Below, one piece after another: positions 19,608-30,099 of a DNA stretch of 64,000 bases. Source of the DNA: Polyangia bacterium (GTDB taxonomy: Bacteria; Myxococcota_A; Polyangia; Nannocystales; Nannocystaceae); the NCBI GenBank assembly GCA_030429545.1, contig JAUIFF010000020.1, positions 1-64,000 on the forward strand. Direction: 5' to 3'. The first letter of the stretch is position 1; the number at the start of each line of letters is the position of its first letter. Below the pieces are notes generated by a model. The model did no database searches. It was not told the origin of the DNA and saw only the letters and a list, made by a program, of their open reading frames with translations. Position numbers and translations under genes: made by a program.

Positions 19608-20330
19608 CTACGAAAGCGCCGAGGCCATCTCGTGGACAATTGCATCGGCGGCCGCGGCCGGGTCATCGGCTCGCATAATCGGCCGTCCCACCACCAGGTG
19701 TGTGGCGTGGCTCGAGATCGCCTGGGCCGGGGTCATCACCCGCCGCTGGTCGTTGGTCGCCGATCCGGCCGGACGGATCCCCGGGACCACATGCAACAGC
19801 GTGGGCGCAATATCATGTACATGCACAAGCTCGGCGCCGCTGCAGACCACCCCGGCACAGCCGGCCTCGCGGGCACAGGCCGTGCGCATGGCGACCAACT
19901 CGGCCGGTTCGCGGGTATGTCCGGCCTCGCGACAGGCGCTGCTATCTTGGCTTGTGAGCACGGTAACCGCCAGGATCCCCATACTGTCCCCGGCCTCGTC
20001 GACACAGGCTCGCAGGTGCTCGACCCCCGAACCTGCATGTACAGTCAACAATCGCACATCGAGCTCGCGGGCACTCGCAATCGCCCCGCGCATGGTGTTG
20101 GGGATGTCGTGGAGTTTGAGGTCCAAAAAGATCTCGAGTTTTGGGAACGCGGTGCGCAGCGATCGGACAATCGCCGGACCCTCGGCGACAAACAGTTGCA
20201 AGCCGATCTTGAGCATGCCGACGTGGCCGTTGAGGGTTTGCGCCGCCCGGTGGGCCGTGGCCGCATCGGGGACATCGAGGGCGACGATCAGGCGGGACCT
20301 TGCGTGGGCGAGTGCGTTGGTTTCGGACAT
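19608..20330 (-). CDS. pyrF: Orotidine 5'-phosphate decarboxylase
   Basis: A 240-residue TIM-barrel enzyme that decarboxylates OMP to UMP, the last step of de novo pyrimidine synthesis. The catalytic Lys/Asp tetrad region DLKLHDIPNT is present near residues 67-76, preceded by RLIVALDVPDA and KIGLQLFVAEGP, and followed by the phosphate-binding VVPGIRPAGSATNDQRRVMTP and VVGRPI. This is the short bacterial class. The start at 20330 (MSETN) is chosen because the barrel begins there; the frame is open upstream but has no family match. It is the gene upstream of the NtrC-type regulator on the same strand, 240 bp away. Confidence 0.93.
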   Translation of the reverse strand: MSETNALAHARSRLIVALDVPDAATAHRAAQTLNGHVGMLKIGLQLFVAEGPAIVRSLRTAFPKLEIFLDLKLHDIPNTMRGAIASARELDVRLLTVHAGSGVEHLRACVDEAGDSMGILAVTVLTSQDSSACREAGHTREPAELVAMRTACAREAGCAGVVCSGAELVHVHDIAPTLLHVVPGIRPAGSATNDQRRVMTPAQAISSHATHLVVGRPIMRADDPAAAADAIVHEMASALS

Positions 20331-20628
20331 GTCGATGGCGACATAGCGCAGGCGCAGTGGCGACGGCAATCCATCGGTTTGGCCCAAACGGGTGGGGGGC
20401 GCGTCGGGTTGAGTGTGGCCTCGTTGTTGGCCGAGCCAGACGAGCCGGCCATGGCCAACATCGGGTTGAGAAACTGGTCGGGTTGTTCGACGGCAGTCTG
20501 AAACGCCTTGAAGAGTCTGGCCCTGTGAGTTTGCCCGAGTCGTCGCCAACCGCAACAAGGCGCGCAGGACTTCTCACACAGCCACGAGCCCTTGAATCTG
20601 GGTTCCCATCCCGTCGATCATCCATCCC

Positions 20629-20910
20629 ATGCTCACCCATGTGGTCCTCTTTAAGTTCCCCAACCAGGCCGACGCTGAGCGGGCGCGCGACCTCTTGCTC
20701 GGGATGCGCGGCCGCATCGAGAGTTTGCGGGAACTCGAAGCCGGCCTCGATATCACCCGCTCGCCGCGGTCCTACGACCTCGCCCTGATCACGCGGTTTG
20801 ACGACCAGGCCGGGCTCGATGCCTACCGCACCGACCCGGTGCACCTACAAGTTTTGGAGTTTATCCGCGGCCATGTCGAGACCACCTGTGCGGTCGACTT
20901 TGTCGCCTAG
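20629..20910 (+). CDS. Dabb-type stress-responsive A/B barrel protein
   Basis: A 93-residue protein matching the Dabb (dimeric alpha-beta barrel) family: an opening MLTHVVLFKFPN, then LRELEAGLDITRSPRSYDLALITRFDD and a closing LEFIRGHVETTCAVDFV. Family members are small homodimers and some catalyse cyclisation or act in stress, but the substrate is unknown here. No catalytic set can be named. It sits between pyrF on the other strand and a serine hydrolase 75 bp downstream on the same strand. Confidence 0.85.
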   Translation: MLTHVVLFKFPNQADAERARDLLLGMRGRIESLRELEAGLDITRSPRSYDLALITRFDDQAGLDAYRTDPVHLQVLEFIRGHVETTCAVDFVA

Positions 20911-20984
20911 CAGGCGGCGGGCCCCCTCGGGGGTGGTGGAACCAGCTGGTTGACCAAACGCGATAAACCGCTACCTTCGCCACT

Positions 20985-22190
20985 GTGCTGAGCGACCCGA
21001 CCGATCCGTTTGACGCCCTGTTTCAAAGTCTCGAACGGGCTGTGGCCGACGGTGTGTTTCCCGGGTGTGTCGCCCTTTGTTGGTGTGACGGTGCCACGGT
21101 CTACCACGAGGCCCACGGGATGTTGGCCAGCGACCCCGAGGTCCCCGAGCACGCGCGGGCTGCCATGCGCGACACGATCTACGACCTGGCCTCGCTCACC
21201 AAAGTACTTGCAACAACAAGTTTAACCGCGATCGCCGTGGCCGAGGGCAAGCTCGCCCTCGACACGCCGGTACCCGAGCCCTGGTGTGCGGCCTGCCCGG
21301 GGGCGACGCTCGAACACTTGCTCGACCACAGTGCCGGATTGTTGGCCCACCGCGAGTACTTTGCCGAGCTCGCGGCTGTCGGCCGTCCGTGGCCAGGCCA
21401 GGCCGCTGCCGTGATGCGGTTGGTGTGCAAGACCCCGCCCGAATATCCCCTCGCCAGCAGGGCGGTTTACAGCGACCTCGGCATGATGATCCTCGGCAGC
21501 TGGCTAGAGCGGGTGTATGCGACCCCGCTCGACACCCTGTTTGAAAACCGTGTGGCCTGGCCACTCGGGCTGCACACCGGTGTGGTCCCGCAGCTCGCCT
21601 ACAATCGGATCCGCCGCGACGGTGGCCGGGGTCCAAGCGACGCCCAGCGCGGTTTGATCGCCCCGACTGAGGTCTACGACCACGCGGCCGCAGCCCGGGG
21701 CGAGGAGGTGCCGACCTGGTATGCCGTGCGCAAACCAGTTGACTATGCACATTACGAAGTCCACGACGACAAGGCCCTGGTGATGGGGGGCGTGGCCGGG
21801 CACGCCGGGTTGTTTGGCAATGCCGAAGCCGTGTTAGAAGTCGCCCTGGGTTGGCTGCGATGCACCCTACCGGGGCTCACGCCCGGCGTGCGCGATCGCT
21901 TTTGGCAGCCGTCGCGGGTACCGGGCTCGACCCGTCGCCTCGGATTTGACGGCACCAACCCCGATGGTAGCGGCAGCACCGGCAAGGCGCTCTCGAGCCA
22001 CGCTGTGGGCCACCTCGGGTATACCGGCACGTCGTTGTGGATCGACCCGGGAACCACGCCACAAAGCCGCCCGCGGGTGTTTATCTTGTTGAGTAACCGC
22101 GTGCACCCCACCCGCGAAAACCCGAGGATCACCCGTTACCGCCCGGTATTTCACCAGTTGGCCGCCCGGCTGATGGACACTGTTGGTTAG
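20985..22190 (+). CDS. Class C beta-lactamase-like serine hydrolase
   Basis: A 401-residue protein of the beta-lactamase/penicillin-binding superfamily. The catalytic SxxK is SLTK near residue 70, and the second motif YxD/N is YSDLG near residue 162. A GHLGYTGTSLWID segment towards the C-terminus corresponds to the third motif and substrate pocket. No signal peptide is obvious, so it may be cytoplasmic. Such enzymes can be esterases, amidases or peptidases; DNA does not decide which. The start is a GTG. aroE follows ~65 bp downstream on the same strand, giving a possible serine hydrolase-aroE-ftsZ transcription unit. Confidence 0.85.
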   Translation: MLSDPTDPFDALFQSLERAVADGVFPGCVALCWCDGATVYHEAHGMLASDPEVPEHARAAMRDTIYDLASLTKVLATTSLTAIAVAEGKLALDTPVPEPWCAACPGATLEHLLDHSAGLLAHREYFAELAAVGRPWPGQAAAVMRLVCKTPPEYPLASRAVYSDLGMMILGSWLERVYATPLDTLFENRVAWPLGLHTGVVPQLAYNRIRRDGGRGPSDAQRGLIAPTEVYDHAAAARGEEVPTWYAVRKPVDYAHYEVHDDKALVMGGVAGHAGLFGNAEAVLEVALGWLRCTLPGLTPGVRDRFWQPSRVPGSTRRLGFDGTNPDGSGSTGKALSSHAVGHLGYTGTSLWIDPGTTPQSRPRVFILLSNRVHPTRENPRITRYRPVFHQLAARLMDTVG

Positions 22191-22255
22191 CAAAAAGTGT
22201 ATCAGCATAGATTTTGTGAGCGGTCGCGCGTCGAGGTTTGCTACCCTGGGCCGAC

Positions 22256-23116
22256 ATGATCGAGCCTACCGTTGGCCTGCCAGCCCTGTTTGCCGTGTTG
22301 GGCGATCCGATCGCCCACTCGCGTTCGCCGGCCATGCACAATGCCGCGTTCGCGCAACTCGGGCTATCCCACCGCTACGTGCCGCTGCATGTGCGTGCCG
22401 AACAACTTGCAGATGCACTTAAAGGTGTGGGGGCCCTCGGGTTTGGCGGGGTCAACCTCACCGTCCCGCACAAGCGCCAGGCGCTCAGCATTGTCGATGA
22501 ACTCACGCCCACGGCAGCACGCATCGGTGCCGTCAACACGGTGATTGTTCGCCAGCGGACGGGCGGGCCCTATCTCGTGGGGGACAACACCGACAGCCCT
22601 GGGTTTGCCGCGGCCGTCCGCGAACTCGGGCCGCGGCCGGTCGAGCGTGCGCTGGTGTTGGGCAGTGGTGGCGCTTCGCGGGCAATTGTCGATGCGCTCG
22701 TCTACGAATTGCGGTGTACCCACCTGTGTTGGGTTACCCGGCAACCACAACAGCTCAGCGTTGAGGGCCTAGGCGGTGCCACCCAGGTCGAGGTTGTCGA
22801 TTACCATGCACTTACAACAAAATTGGGGTTTGACCTGCTGGTCAACACCACCACCGTCGGCATGCACGGTGGGCCCACAGCCTTTCCCGCCGCGGTCGAG
22901 CCGCAGGTGCTATGCCCGGGTGGTCGGGTGGTTGACATCGTCTATCCGCGGCCGGCCGGGGGCCTGCTCGACCGCGCCGAGGCGACCGGCTGCCAGGTTC
23001 AAGATGGATTGCCGATGCTCCTATGGCAGGGTGTCCTGGCCTTGCAGCGCTGGCTCGGGCGCGAACTCCCAACTTCGGCGATCGAGGCGATGCGCCGGGC
23101 GATCGAAAATGCATGA
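22256..23116 (+). CDS. aroE: Shikimate dehydrogenase
   Basis: A 286-residue NADPH enzyme that reduces 3-dehydroshikimate to shikimate in the chorismate pathway. It has the substrate-binding motif SRSPAMHNAAF near residue 22, the catalytic Lys in NLTVPHKR near residue 72, the catalytic Asp in DNTDSPGF near residue 109, the nucleotide loop VLGSGGASRAI, and a closing VQDGLPMLLWQG. Family length. The start is ATG 22256; an in-frame codon six residues earlier is less likely. No other aro gene is adjacent. Confidence 0.93.
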   Translation: MIEPTVGLPALFAVLGDPIAHSRSPAMHNAAFAQLGLSHRYVPLHVRAEQLADALKGVGALGFGGVNLTVPHKRQALSIVDELTPTAARIGAVNTVIVRQRTGGPYLVGDNTDSPGFAAAVRELGPRPVERALVLGSGGASRAIVDALVYELRCTHLCWVTRQPQQLSVEGLGGATQVEVVDYHALTTKLGFDLLVNTTTVGMHGGPTAFPAAVEPQVLCPGGRVVDIVYPRPAGGLLDRAEATGCQVQDGLPMLLWQGVLALQRWLGRELPTSAIEAMRRAIENA

Positions 23117-23297
23117 GTATGCACCGTGATCGTGATCGACTTCGATCATTCGAGTGGTTGCATGTCCTACATTTGGTTTCATTTAACCACCCAAAATCAT
23201 TAAAAACTTTATCTTTCTTGCGTCGGTGATCCTGCTCGGATAAGGGTTGCGAGCACTTGATCGCTGTGCAGTAGCGACGGCAGCGAGGGACCAACAC

Positions 23298-24638
23298 ATG
23301 GCGCACTTCGAACTCGACGACTATCCGGAAATGGCCAAGATCAAAGTGATCGGGGTCGGCGGTGCTGGTGGCAACGCTGTCAACACCATGATCGCGCACA
23401 AGGTGGAAGGGGTGGAGTTTTTCACCGCCAACACCGATGTCCAAGCGCTCGAAAAGAGCCTGGCACCGACTACGATTCAGCTCGGACGCTCGGTGACCCG
23501 CGGCCTAGGAGCCGGGGCCAACCCCGAACGCGGACGCGAGGCCGCACTCGAGAGTGTGACCGATTTGGCAGCCGCCCTAGAGGGTGCCGACATGGTGTTT
23601 GTCACCGCCGGCATGGGTGGTGGCACCGGAACTGGCGCTGCGCCGATCATCGCCCAGGTCGCCCGCGAATGCGGTGCATTGACCGTGGGTGTGGTCACCA
23701 AACCGTTTAAGTTTGAGGGCCGCCGCCGGCAAAAAGTCGCCGAGCAGGGTATCGAGCGGTTGGAGTCTGCGGTCGACACGTTGATCACGATCCCCAACGA
23801 TCGTTTGCTCAGCGTAACCAGTGCAAATACAAGTTTGCTCGACAGCTTCCGGCTCGCCGACGAAGTCTTGCAGCACGCCACCCAAGGTGTCTCCGACCTC
23901 ATCACCGTGCCCGGTATCATCAACGTCGACTTCGCCGACGTGCGCACGATCATGTCCGACCAGGGGCGTGCCCTCATGGGTATGGGCATTGGTCAGGACG
24001 AGGGGCGTGCCCTCGCAGCTGCGCAACAGGCCATCAGCTCGCCGCTGCTCGAGGATGTCACCATCCACGGGGCCAAGGGCATCCTCATCAATATCACCGC
24101 CGGTCCCGACCTTCGTCTGCACGAGGTCGAAGAGGCAGCTTCGCTTATCCAAGAGGCCGCCCACGAAGATTGCAACATCATCTTTGGTGCGGTTATCGAC
24201 GAGAACATGGGCGACCTATTGCGGCTCACCGTCATCGCCACCGGGTTTGAGAGCCACGCCCCGGCCGAGGACGAGCTGCAAGAAGTCATCGCCAGCCACG
24301 GTGGTCGTCGGCGGCAATCGAGCTACAGCCGCAATCCAGCCACGGCCGTGTCCCAGGCCGCAGCGGTGTTTGGTGCCACCGGCAAGCCGCCGGCCAAATC
24401 CCGCAGCCAGGTTCAGGTGCCCAAGGCCTCCCGCGGCGGTCACCAACCGATGGCGCAGTCGGGCCTGTACGCCGGGTTGCAACAGCAACAACAAAAACAA
24501 CAGCAGCAGCAGGCACGACCGAGCCGCGACCCGCAGAGCTCCAATGCCGGGTGGTCGCGCGACAACATGCAAACCAGCAACGATCCCAGCGATATCCCGG
24601 CGTTTTTGCGACGCCGCGAAGAGCAGTACAACCGCTAG
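23298..24638 (+). CDS. ftsZ: Cell-division GTPase FtsZ with polyglutamine linker
   Basis: About 446 residues. The tubulin-like GTP-binding core starts with IKVIGVGGAGGNAVN, has the signature GGGTGTGAAP near residue 107, and continues through NVDFADVRTIM. After residue ~320 is a Ser/Gln-rich linker with a polyglutamine run (~394-407; CAG/CAA codons at about 24480-24515). It ends with the conserved FtsA/ZipA-binding peptide DIPAFLRRREE. FtsZ assembles the division ring. Here it is not in a dcw cluster: aroE precedes it and a kinase follows, so it is separated from ftsQ/ftsA. The ATG at 23298 is chosen because the core begins MAHFELDDYPEM. A hairpin terminator follows. Confidence 0.96.
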   Translation: MAHFELDDYPEMAKIKVIGVGGAGGNAVNTMIAHKVEGVEFFTANTDVQALEKSLAPTTIQLGRSVTRGLGAGANPERGREAALESVTDLAAALEGADMVFVTAGMGGGTGTGAAPIIAQVARECGALTVGVVTKPFKFEGRRRQKVAEQGIERLESAVDTLITIPNDRLLSVTSANTSLLDSFRLADEVLQHATQGVSDLITVPGIINVDFADVRTIMSDQGRALMGMGIGQDEGRALAAAQQAISSPLLEDVTIHGAKGILINITAGPDLRLHEVEEAASLIQEAAHEDCNIIFGAVIDENMGDLLRLTVIATGFESHAPAEDELQEVIASHGGRRRQSSYSRNPATAVSQAAAVFGATGKPPAKSRSQVQVPKASRGGHQPMAQSGLYAGLQQQQQKQQQQQARPSRDPQSSNAGWSRDNMQTSNDPSDIPAFLRRREEQYNR

Positions 24639-24658
24639 TATTTCGGTTGGCCAGAAAG

Positions 24659-24691
24659 CAGGCACACAGCGATGTGTGCCTGTTTTTGTTT
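24659..24691 (+). terminator. Rho-independent terminator of ftsZ
   Basis: The stem CAGGCACACA pairs with TGTGTGCCTG around a GCGA tetraloop, followed by a T-rich tract. It lies ~20 bp after the ftsZ stop. Confidence 0.88.
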
Positions 24692-24850
24692 AACGTCGTT
24701 GGCAACAATGTAGATACAAGCTCCCTGGCCAGATGTCGCGTGAAGAGGCCGGATTTGAGCCCATGAGCGGACATGTTCGCGCATTCATGTCCCCATGGCG
24801 CGAAACAACCACACGACGGCCGCTGCCAAGGCTTGCTACGCTCACCCACC

Positions 24851-26830
<1,980 letters not shown>

Positions 26831-26860
26831 CTCTCGCCACGCGATGGGAAAATCTTGGGC

Positions 26861-27874
26861 ATGCAACTTCGACGCCCGCGGTGGTTGGCCCCGATGCTCC
26901 TGTTGGCCTGCGGGACATCACCTGGAGATTCCGGGCTCATACAACACGGAAACCAGGGGACAGACACCACCGCAAGCACGGGGGGGACCGGCACGGGCGA
27001 TGGGTCGACAACTGCGAATACGACCGAGGCAACCGACTCGAGTGTATCGACCGAGGCAACCGGCTCGAGCGACTCGGGCGAGACCGGGGAGACGAACGAA
27101 TCTCAAGGAACCACGGACCTGACCACGGCAGGGGAGACCGATCCGTCCGAGTCGGACGGCACCGATACGGACACGGCAGGCTCGCAGACCGAGACCGAGA
27201 CCGAGACCGACGCCGAAACCGAGACCGAGACCGAAACCGATGACCCCCCGACCGAGACCGGGAACCAGGGCATGGGGTGGGGCGAGCTCGCGGGCGACTG
27301 CGGGTTGATCGACGGCGACGAGATCGACTCCCCAAATTACTTTGTATTTACAAATAGTATCGATTTTGGCGACAGCGGTTTCGACTACGACGCACTCACA
27401 CCCGGGGGCCAAAAAGTCTACGACGACGGCAACCTAGGCGGCAGTTCGTTATACTCGGAAGTAGCCGCCTACGAGGTGCTCGCCCGCTGCGACATGGCGC
27501 TGTTGCTCAAGACCGAGGGGGAGATCGTCTACCAGGATGAAATGGGCAAAAAGACCGACCTTTTGGTCGACCTCGCAGGCCACAAGGTCGGTGTGAGCGT
27601 CACCCGGGCATTTGGGTTCCCCCCGGAAGACCCGTATACCGTCGAGCAGGCCGAGAATTTGCTCAACGACAAGCTCGCCGACATCCAGCTGAGCACCGCC
27701 AATGTCAGTCCCGAAGACGCCTGGACCAAGCAGATCCTCCACGTGATCGCCTATGCCGACATGCATGTACAAAGTATTGAAACGGCCTACGCCGGGATTG
27801 CAGAGCAGGTCAAGGCCGATACGATTGTCGTGGTGAGCGTGACCCACGGCGACGACGGGTTTATCTACGACTAG
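26861..27874 (+). CDS. Lipoprotein with Glu/Thr-rich linker and a compact C-terminal domain
   Basis: A 337-residue protein; the signal ends LLLACG, a lipobox with Cys near 18. Residues ~25-130 are almost entirely Thr, Ser, Glu, Asp and Gly (runs of TETETETD), a flexible linker. The last ~200 residues form a globular domain with ALLLKTEGEIVYQDEMGKKTDLLVDLAGHKVGVSVTRA, then SPEDAWTKQILHVIAYADMH and VVVSVTHGDDGFIYD. The 'D-x-L-V-D ... V-G-V-S-V-T-R' arrangement resembles the core of PD-(D/E)xK nucleases, but I cannot confirm a catalytic set. The ATG at 26861 is preferred to a TTG two codons earlier. Confidence 0.68.
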   Translation: MQLRRPRWLAPMLLLACGTSPGDSGLIQHGNQGTDTTASTGGTGTGDGSTTANTTEATDSSVSTEATGSSDSGETGETNESQGTTDLTTAGETDPSESDGTDTDTAGSQTETETETDAETETETETDDPPTETGNQGMGWGELAGDCGLIDGDEIDSPNYFVFTNSIDFGDSGFDYDALTPGGQKVYDDGNLGGSSLYSEVAAYEVLARCDMALLLKTEGEIVYQDEMGKKTDLLVDLAGHKVGVSVTRAFGFPPEDPYTVEQAENLLNDKLADIQLSTANVSPEDAWTKQILHVIAYADMHVQSIETAYAGIAEQVKADTIVVVSVTHGDDGFIYD

Positions 27875-27897
27875 CGGGCTGTAGGCCCTTGCACGAC

Positions 27898-28641
27898 CTA
27901 CCCATCGGAGGGCTTGCCCTGGTGCAGTCCGCACTCTTTGTGGGCCGCCTGCTCCCACCACCACCGGCCCTCGCGTTCGTGTTGCCCCGGAAGGATCGCC
28001 CGGGTACATGGCTCGCAGCCAATGCTCACCATCCCTTGCTGATGCAACGGATTGAACGGGACGTTGAATGCCCGAATCGCGTCCCACACATCGACACTGG
28101 TGCGGTGGGCCAGGGGATTAAATTTGACAAGCGGTGCGCCTCCGCGACCGCGGTTGCTGCCTTGCTCGACCAGCTCAACCGTGCTGCGGGTGCCGGGGCT
28201 TTGGTCGCGGCGCTGGCCGGTTATCCATGCAGATACACCTTTTAGATAATTTCGCAGTGGGGCGACCTTGCGAATCTGGCAACACTCCTGGTGGCCATCG
28301 CTAAAAAACGAGAACAGGCCCTTGGTGCGCACAAGCTGCTCGACCGCCGCGGTCTCGGGAAAGCAGTACTCGATGCGGATGTTGTAGTGCTGTTCGACCG
28401 TGGCAAAAAACCGGTAGGTCGCCGGGTGGAGGCGACCGGTGTCGAGGCTAAACACGCGAAACGGGTGGCCGCTTTGATGGGCGTATTCGAGGAGCAGGAC
28501 ATCTTCGGCGCCGCTAAAGCTGATGGCGATATCGCCACCAAACGTCTCGAGCGCCCGCGCGACCACGCGACCGGGCGACGCGCCTTCGAGATCGCGCTGA
28601 AGTTGAGTCACTCGGGTTTGCACATCGGGAAATTCGGCCAT
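27898..28641 (-). CDS. cysH: APS/PAPS reductase (assimilatory, [4Fe-4S] type)
   Basis: A 247-residue enzyme reducing activated sulfate (APS or PAPS) to sulfite. The nucleotide-binding SFSGAEDVLLLEYA opens it. The two iron-sulfur cysteine pairs are CC (near residue 120) and CEPC (near residue 207), spaced as in APS-type reductases, and the catalytic tail KECGLH is present. Both Cys pairs argue for the APS-using, cluster-containing subgroup. Start at ATG 28641 rather than an upstream in-frame codon because the family begins MAEFPDVQ. It converges on the lipoprotein at 27874. A 330-bp region upstream with paired repeats may regulate it and the divergent reductase gene. Confidence 0.9.
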   Translation of the reverse strand: MAEFPDVQTRVTQLQRDLEGASPGRVVARALETFGGDIAISFSGAEDVLLLEYAHQSGHPFRVFSLDTGRLHPATYRFFATVEQHYNIRIEYCFPETAAVEQLVRTKGLFSFFSDGHQECCQIRKVAPLRNYLKGVSAWITGQRRDQSPGTRSTVELVEQGSNRGRGGAPLVKFNPLAHRTSVDVWDAIRAFNVPFNPLHQQGMVSIGCEPCTRAILPGQHEREGRWWWEQAAHKECGLHQGKPSDG

Positions 28642-28790
28642 AGCGACACCGCAGGGTGTAGCCCACTTCGCGCGGGCCGGCCACTCACTGCGATGGGGTG
28701 GGATGGGGGGTGACAACCCGAACAGGCCGGTGGTCGCACGCACGTGCAAGTTGCTCGGGGTTGGCAAGCTGGGCGTGGTCTGTGTCACGT

Positions 28791-28846
28791 AAAATCACCC
28801 ATGGATAGGGTGTAAATCACCGCCGTTGGGTGACTATGTATGTACA
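28791..28846. promoter_or_regulatory. Paired ATCACC/GGGTG elements between cysH and the divergent reductase
   Basis: Within 45 bp there are AAAATCACCC (28791-28800), GGGTG (28808-28812), AAATCACC (28814-28821) and TTGGGTGAC (28826-28834), making overlapping direct and inverted copies of an ATCACC half-site. A TGTATGTACA palindrome sits at 28837-28846. The region separates cysH (leftward) from the sdmB-like gene (rightward), so it could be an operator for either. No regulator is adjacent, and the assignment is inference. The rest of the 28642-28975 gap shows no gene. Confidence 0.4.
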
Positions 28847-28975
28847 TGAGATTGCCAGAGGCCAGACCTAACCCCAGGGGCAGGTCGCAAATGACGGGCC
28901 GTCCATCGGCTGCCTGTGATCGCCGTCACCGGTTTGGCAAACGCGGCTGCATGGCTTTGTGATAGGGACAGGGCT

Positions 28976-30061
28976 GTGAACGACATCGTCGCAGATGAGC
29001 GCCGGTTTGCCGGTAAAGTACTTGTCACCGGCTCCAGCGGTCATTTGGGTGCCAACCTCGTGCGCCGCCTGCTCGCCGACGGGGAGCAGGAGGTCCGGGT
29101 GTTGCTGCGCTCCAACAGCAACAACGCGGCGGTCGACGGCCTCGATGTCGAGCGCATCTTGGGCGACCTGCGCAACCCCGACGATGTCGCCCGAGCGGTT
29201 CGCGGCTGCGAGACGATCTACCACTGCGCGGCCAAGATTTCGACGAGCTATGGCAACCGCCGTGAGCGTCGTGAGATCTTTGAGTGCAATGTGTTGGGCA
29301 CCCGCAACCTGCTAGCCGCCGCACGTGCGGCCGAGGTAGCCAAGGTTGTTGTCAGTGGGTCGTTGAGTGCCGTCGGCGACGATCTCGACGACCCGACTAA
29401 GCCCTGCGACGAGTCGATTCCGTTTTTTCCGTTTAGCCGCACCCCGCCCTATGGCCGCACCAAGGTGTTGGTCGAGCACGAGTGCCTCAAGGCGGCGGTC
29501 GCCGGCCTCGATGTGTGTGTAGCTACATCAACTGGGATTGTCGGACCGGCCGACTACAAACCCTCGCGTATGGGGGCAACCCTGCTGGCCCACGGCCGCG
29601 GCAAGTTGCGGGCCTACATCCCGGGTGGCCACGAGTTTGTCGCCGCCCGCGATATCGTTGAGGGGCACGTGTTGGCGATGCGGCGCGGGGCGACGGGCGA
29701 GCGCTACATTTTTTCGACCGAGTTTTTAACCCTCGACGATGTCGTCGGCATTTTTGAGGAACTCACGGGGCGGCCGCGTCCACGCCTGCGCCTACCAGCG
29801 GGCTTGATGGCCGGGATCGCCGAAGTCGTCAGTCCGATCATGTCCCACGTGTTTCCCAAGGCGCCCCAGCGACTGACCCCAGGAGCGATTCACATCCTGC
29901 GCAAGTATCGGCATGCGGACTGCTCCAAGGCCAAGCGTGAGTTGGGGTATGTCCCGACCTCGGTGCGTGAGGCGTTTGCCGAGGCCCACGAGGACTTTGT
30001 CCGGCGCGGGCTGTTGCCGGCTCGGGTGTCGGCAACTCGCATGCGGCGGGCCGCATCATAA
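28976..30061 (+). CDS. 3-beta-HSD-like NAD(P)-dependent reductase, candidate sterol C-4 demethylation enzyme SdmB
   Basis: About 361 residues from a GTG at 28976. It is a short-chain epimerase/dehydratase-fold protein: VLVTGSSGHLGANLVRR is the nucleotide loop, AVGD and the catalytic YGRTK (Tyr-x-x-x-Lys, residue ~158) are present, and VVGPADYKPSR-type and RRTGE- segments match the extended SDR family (3-beta-hydroxysteroid dehydrogenase and dihydroflavonol reductase groups). It lies 38 bp upstream of a Rieske oxygenase on the same strand. In characterised bacteria a Rieske oxygenase plus such a reductase (SdmA and SdmB) remove C-4 methyls from sterols. The exact substrate is inferred from this pairing only. 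A divergent cysH lies upstream. Confidence 0.72.
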   Translation: MNDIVADERRFAGKVLVTGSSGHLGANLVRRLLADGEQEVRVLLRSNSNNAAVDGLDVERILGDLRNPDDVARAVRGCETIYHCAAKISTSYGNRRERREIFECNVLGTRNLLAAARAAEVAKVVVSGSLSAVGDDLDDPTKPCDESIPFFPFSRTPPYGRTKVLVEHECLKAAVAGLDVCVATSTGIVGPADYKPSRMGATLLAHGRGKLRAYIPGGHEFVAARDIVEGHVLAMRRGATGERYIFSTEFLTLDDVVGIFEELTGRPRPRLRLPAGLMAGIAEVVSPIMSHVFPKAPQRLTPGAIHILRKYRHADCSKAKRELGYVPTSVREAFAEAHEDFVRRGLLPARVSATRMRRAAS

Positions 30062-30099
30062 TTTGTCTATACACTGGTTAGCGGAGTTGGAGAACGACC

